Assembly (NCBI GenBank): GCA_964442075.1
Contig: CAYTWH010000014.1
Span: 16,595 to 80,594 of the forward strand
Direction: 5' to 3'
Source: CAYTAU01 sp964442075
GTDB lineage: Bacteria > Bacteroidota > Bacteroidia > Bacteroidales > CAYTAU01
DNA: 64,000 nt
The notes under the pieces are model-generated. The model made no database searches and had not been told where the DNA came from. It was given only the letters and a program-made list of their open reading frames with translations. Below are positions 61,936 through 64,000 of the stretch, one piece after another; the stretch's first letter is position 1; every line of letters starts with the position of its first letter. A program made the position numbers and the translations under genes.

Positions 61936-63186
61936 ATGCTTTTAAATGTAGGAATAGGAACAATAGTTTTAATTAGTATAGCTGTTTTTCTTTTAACAAT
62001 TTTACTTTTAGTTCTACTATTATTATTTGCAAGGGCAAGACTAGTGTCTTCAGGTCCGGTAAAACTAACAATTAATGACAAAGAACTTGAAGTACAATCG
62101 GGTTCTACTTTACTTAATACATTAAGCAGTAACAAAATATTTTTACCTGCTGCTTGTGGTGGTGGCGGAACATGTGGTATGTGCCGATGTCAAGTTGAAG
62201 AAGGCGGAGGATCAATTTTACCTACAGAAACAGGTTTCTTTTCTAAAAAAGAACAGATGAGTAACTGGAGACTTGGATGTCAGGTTAAGGTAAAAGAGGA
62301 TATGAAAATTAAGCTTGCACCCGAGATACTTGATATTAAAAAATGGGAATGCGAAGTTATTTCTAATAGAAATGTATCAACATTTATTAAAGAATTTGTT
62401 GTTAAACTTCCCGAAGGAGAACATCTTAATTTTAAATCAGGTGGTTATGTACAAATTGACGTTCCAAAATGCGTAGTTAATTATAAGGATTTTGAAATTG
62501 AAGAAGAATATAGAGATGAATGGGATCAACTTAACATGTGGGGTTTAACAATGAAAAATCCTGAACCAACTTATAGAGCATATTCTATGGCTTGTTATCC
62601 TGCTGAAGGAGATATAATTAAACTCAATATTAGAATTGCAACTCCACCATGGGATAGAAAAAAGAAAGATTTTATGAAAGTTAACCCTGGTATTTGTTCA
62701 TCTTATATTTTTGCACAAAAACCAGGAGATAAAGTTACTATTTCCGGTCCTTATGGAGAATTTTTTATTAGAGAATCCGATAGAGAAATGATGTATATTG
62801 GTGGTGGTGCAGGTATGGCTCCAATGCGTTCTCACTTATTTCATCTTTTTAAAACAGTTAAAACAGGTAGAAAAGTTTCTTTTTGGTATGGAGCACGTAC
62901 AAAAAAAGAAATTTTTTATGAGGAAGAATTTAGAGCAATAGAAAAAGATTTTCCAAACTTTAAATTTAATATAGCTTTATCGGAACCGAAAAAAGAGGAT
63001 AACTGGACAGGTTTAACAGGTTTTATTCATCAGGTAATTATTGACGAATACCTTAGCAAACATGAGGAACCTGAGGAAATTGAGTATTACCTTTGTGGTC
63101 CACCTCTAATGAATCAGGCAATTGTTAAAATGATATATGATTTTGGTATTCCTGACGAAATGCTTGAATATGATGATTTTGGATAA
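61936..63186 (+). CDS. nqrF: Na+-translocating NADH:quinone reductase subunit F
   Basis: 416 residues: membrane anchor (7-31), plant-type [2Fe-2S] ferredoxin domain with Cys74, Cys80, Cys83 (CGGGGTCGMC) and Cys115 (RLGCQ), FAD domain with RAYSMA, and an NADH domain with YIGGGAGMAPMRS and the terminal YYLCGPPLMNQA ... LEYDDFG. This is the NADH-oxidising entry subunit. Starts 38 bases after nqrE; the operon ends here with a weak terminator. No nqrM or apbE (maturation) gene follows in the window. Confidence 0.97.
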   Translation: MLLNVGIGTIVLISIAVFLLTILLLVLLLLFARARLVSSGPVKLTINDKELEVQSGSTLLNTLSSNKIFLPAACGGGGTCGMCRCQVEEGGGSILPTETGFFSKKEQMSNWRLGCQVKVKEDMKIKLAPEILDIKKWECEVISNRNVSTFIKEFVVKLPEGEHLNFKSGGYVQIDVPKCVVNYKDFEIEEEYRDEWDQLNMWGLTMKNPEPTYRAYSMACYPAEGDIIKLNIRIATPPWDRKKKDFMKVNPGICSSYIFAQKPGDKVTISGPYGEFFIRESDREMMYIGGGAGMAPMRSHLFHLFKTVKTGRKVSFWYGARTKKEIFYEEEFRAIEKDFPNFKFNIALSEPKKEDNWTGLTGFIHQVIIDEYLSKHEEPEEIEYYLCGPPLMNQAIVKMIYDFGIPDEMLEYDDFG

Positions 63187-63216
63187 TCGTTAATTATTTA
63201 TCGTTTGATGACCACT

Positions 63217-63241
63217 AAATCCCATAGAGGGAATTTTTTAC
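63217..63241 (+). terminator. Weak hairpin-T terminator candidate after nqrF
   Basis: CCC-ATAGA-GGG with flanking AAAT / AATTT pairing (one bulge) and then TTTTTT, 30 bases after the nqrF stop. Wording CTAAATCCC.....GGGAATTT also resembles the hairpin element behind the T9SS genes at 30950. Confidence 0.4.
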
Positions 63242-63284
63242 TTTTGATTTTTGGCTTTTAACTTAATTATTCTAATTTTAAGCT

Positions 63285-63965
63285 GTGAATATTTACAAAA
63301 ACATATTATTATTACTTGTCTTATTGTTTATCACAATTGGTTTTACACAAGCGCAAATAAACGACTTTGAACTGTGGACAGGTGTTAAACTTAGCAAAAA
63401 AATTAACGACAAACTCAGACTTAGTTTTGAAGAAGAATTTCGTTTTAACGAAAATGCTACATCAATAAAAAAATTCCACTCTGATATTGGTTGCTCATAT
63501 AAATTACACCCTAAAATAAAACTTGGAATTTATTACAGGTTTATTCAAAAACAAAAGATAAGTAGCGATTACAGTTCAAGACACAGATATTATATAGATC
63601 TGGTTATTGCTGAGAATATTCAAAGACTTAAAATTAGTATTAGAAACCGTTTTCAAACAAAATATACCGATTTATATAGCGACGATATGGGAATGGTGCC
63701 AAATAATTATTTAAGAGAAAAACTCTCTTTTGAATATAATATCAGAAAAAATCCTATTACTCCATATATATCGGGCGAAATTTATTATCAGTTAAATGGT
63801 GTTAACAGCCATCAATTTAACAAATACCGTTTAACATCCGGAGTAAAACGTAAGATTAATAATAACAGCAGTATTGGATTATATTATCGCCAGCAAAACC
63901 AATTTAATGTAGAAGATCCTGCATATTCATATATTTTGGGAATTTCTTATTCTTATAAGTTGTAA
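63285..63965 (+). CDS. DUF2490-like outer-membrane beta-barrel protein
   Basis: 226 residues, with a GTG start (63285) that opens directly into a signal peptide (MNIYKNILLLLVLLFITIGF ... QAQ). The rest is beta-barrel-like, with short alternating strands: FELWTGVKLSKKINDKLRLS, EEFRFNENATSIKKFHSDIG, YYRFIQKQKISSDYSSRHRY, IRNRFQTKY, and a final aromatic SYILGISYSYKL. This matches the DUF2490 family of small Bacteroidetes outer-membrane proteins of unknown function. About 100 bases separate it from nqrF, so it need not be part of that operon. Confidence 0.8.
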   Translation: MNIYKNILLLLVLLFITIGFTQAQINDFELWTGVKLSKKINDKLRLSFEEEFRFNENATSIKKFHSDIGCSYKLHPKIKLGIYYRFIQKQKISSDYSSRHRYYIDLVIAENIQRLKISIRNRFQTKYTDLYSDDMGMVPNNYLREKLSFEYNIRKNPITPYISGEIYYQLNGVNSHQFNKYRLTSGVKRKINNNSSIGLYYRQQNQFNVEDPAYSYILGISYSYKL

Positions 63966-64000
63966 TTCCGATCTGGAATTCAATATAGTCTAATTTAAGG

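Noticed and set aside
63964..63980. AATTCC-GATCT-GGAATT hairpin at the right end as a terminator
   Set aside because: Only 6 bp, overlaps the stop codon and has no T-run within the visible sequence.
1..64000. tRNA, rRNA, riboswitch, transposase or phage genes
   Set aside because: None of the characteristic sequences (cloverleaf with CCA region, 16S/23S cores, FMN or TPP boxes, DDE or integrase motifs) was seen on either strand by reading; a dedicated covariance search was not possible here.

Overview
The window is about 70% A+T and reads as a chromosome segment of a Bacteroidota (Bacteroidetes) bacterium, probably an anaerobic or microaerophilic member of the Bacteroidales/Marinilabiliales. 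The evidence is: six secreted proteins with type IX secretion (T9SS) C-terminal sorting domains, SprB-type repeats, a TonB-dependent receptor with a CarboxypepD_reg-like N-terminus, a Na+-translocating NADH:quinone reductase (nqrABCDEF), pyruvate phosphate dikinase, and Bacteroidetes-type promoters (TTG-N19-21-TAnnTTTG). No rRNA, tRNA, insertion sequence, prophage or CRISPR array is visible.

Layout. 1-4.6 kb (minus strand): a citrate lyase set (a CitD-CitE fusion, then CitF), lipB, and the 5' part of recJ, which runs off the left edge. 4.7-8.4 kb (plus): a large secreted helical-repeat protein and a lipoprotein ending in a strong terminator. 8.6-15.9 kb (minus): a TonB-dependent receptor with a small His-rich membrane protein (a probable metal-uptake pair), then a 1416-residue secreted M4 metalloprotease. 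16-23 kb: two abutting SRPBCC genes behind pyrE, a NUDIX gene whose start overlaps the pyrE start, two thioredoxins, a tRNA nucleotidyltransferase, and a TPR hybrid histidine kinase. 23.4-26.8 kb: ppdK and a co-transcribed DUF6125-like gene. 26.9-33.7 kb is the most accessory-looking part: a secreted protein, a lipoprotein, three consecutive T9SS cargo genes with near-identical 3' ends and promoters, an 11-unit 43-bp tandem repeat array, and a MORN-repeat lipoprotein. 33.8-37.5 kb (minus): an L-2-hydroxyglutarate oxidase-like flavoprotein, riboflavin synthase, a PagL-like protein and tilS. 37.6-42.8 kb: rarA, a stand-alone EF-G gene on the opposite strand, a broken gene, a second copy of the rarA tail, and a GT87-like membrane protein. 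42.8-57.1 kb (mostly minus): a T9SS protein, a secreted C1 peptidase, lpdA, a MscS-type channel, rpe (plus), a T9SS propeller protein, rpmE type B, a GNAT/class V aminotransferase pair and a polysaccharide flippase. 57.3-64 kb (plus): the complete nqr operon and a DUF2490-like outer-membrane protein.

Most of the window is ordinary core and envelope biology. The most unusual structures are the citrate lyase fusion with the prosthetic-group serine preserved, the paralogous T9SS trio with homogenised 3' ends and palindromic repeats inserted in frame, the 43-bp non-coding tandem array behind it, and a duplicated rarA 3' end flanking an opposite-strand EF-G gene. I found no clearly new multi-gene defence or catalytic system.
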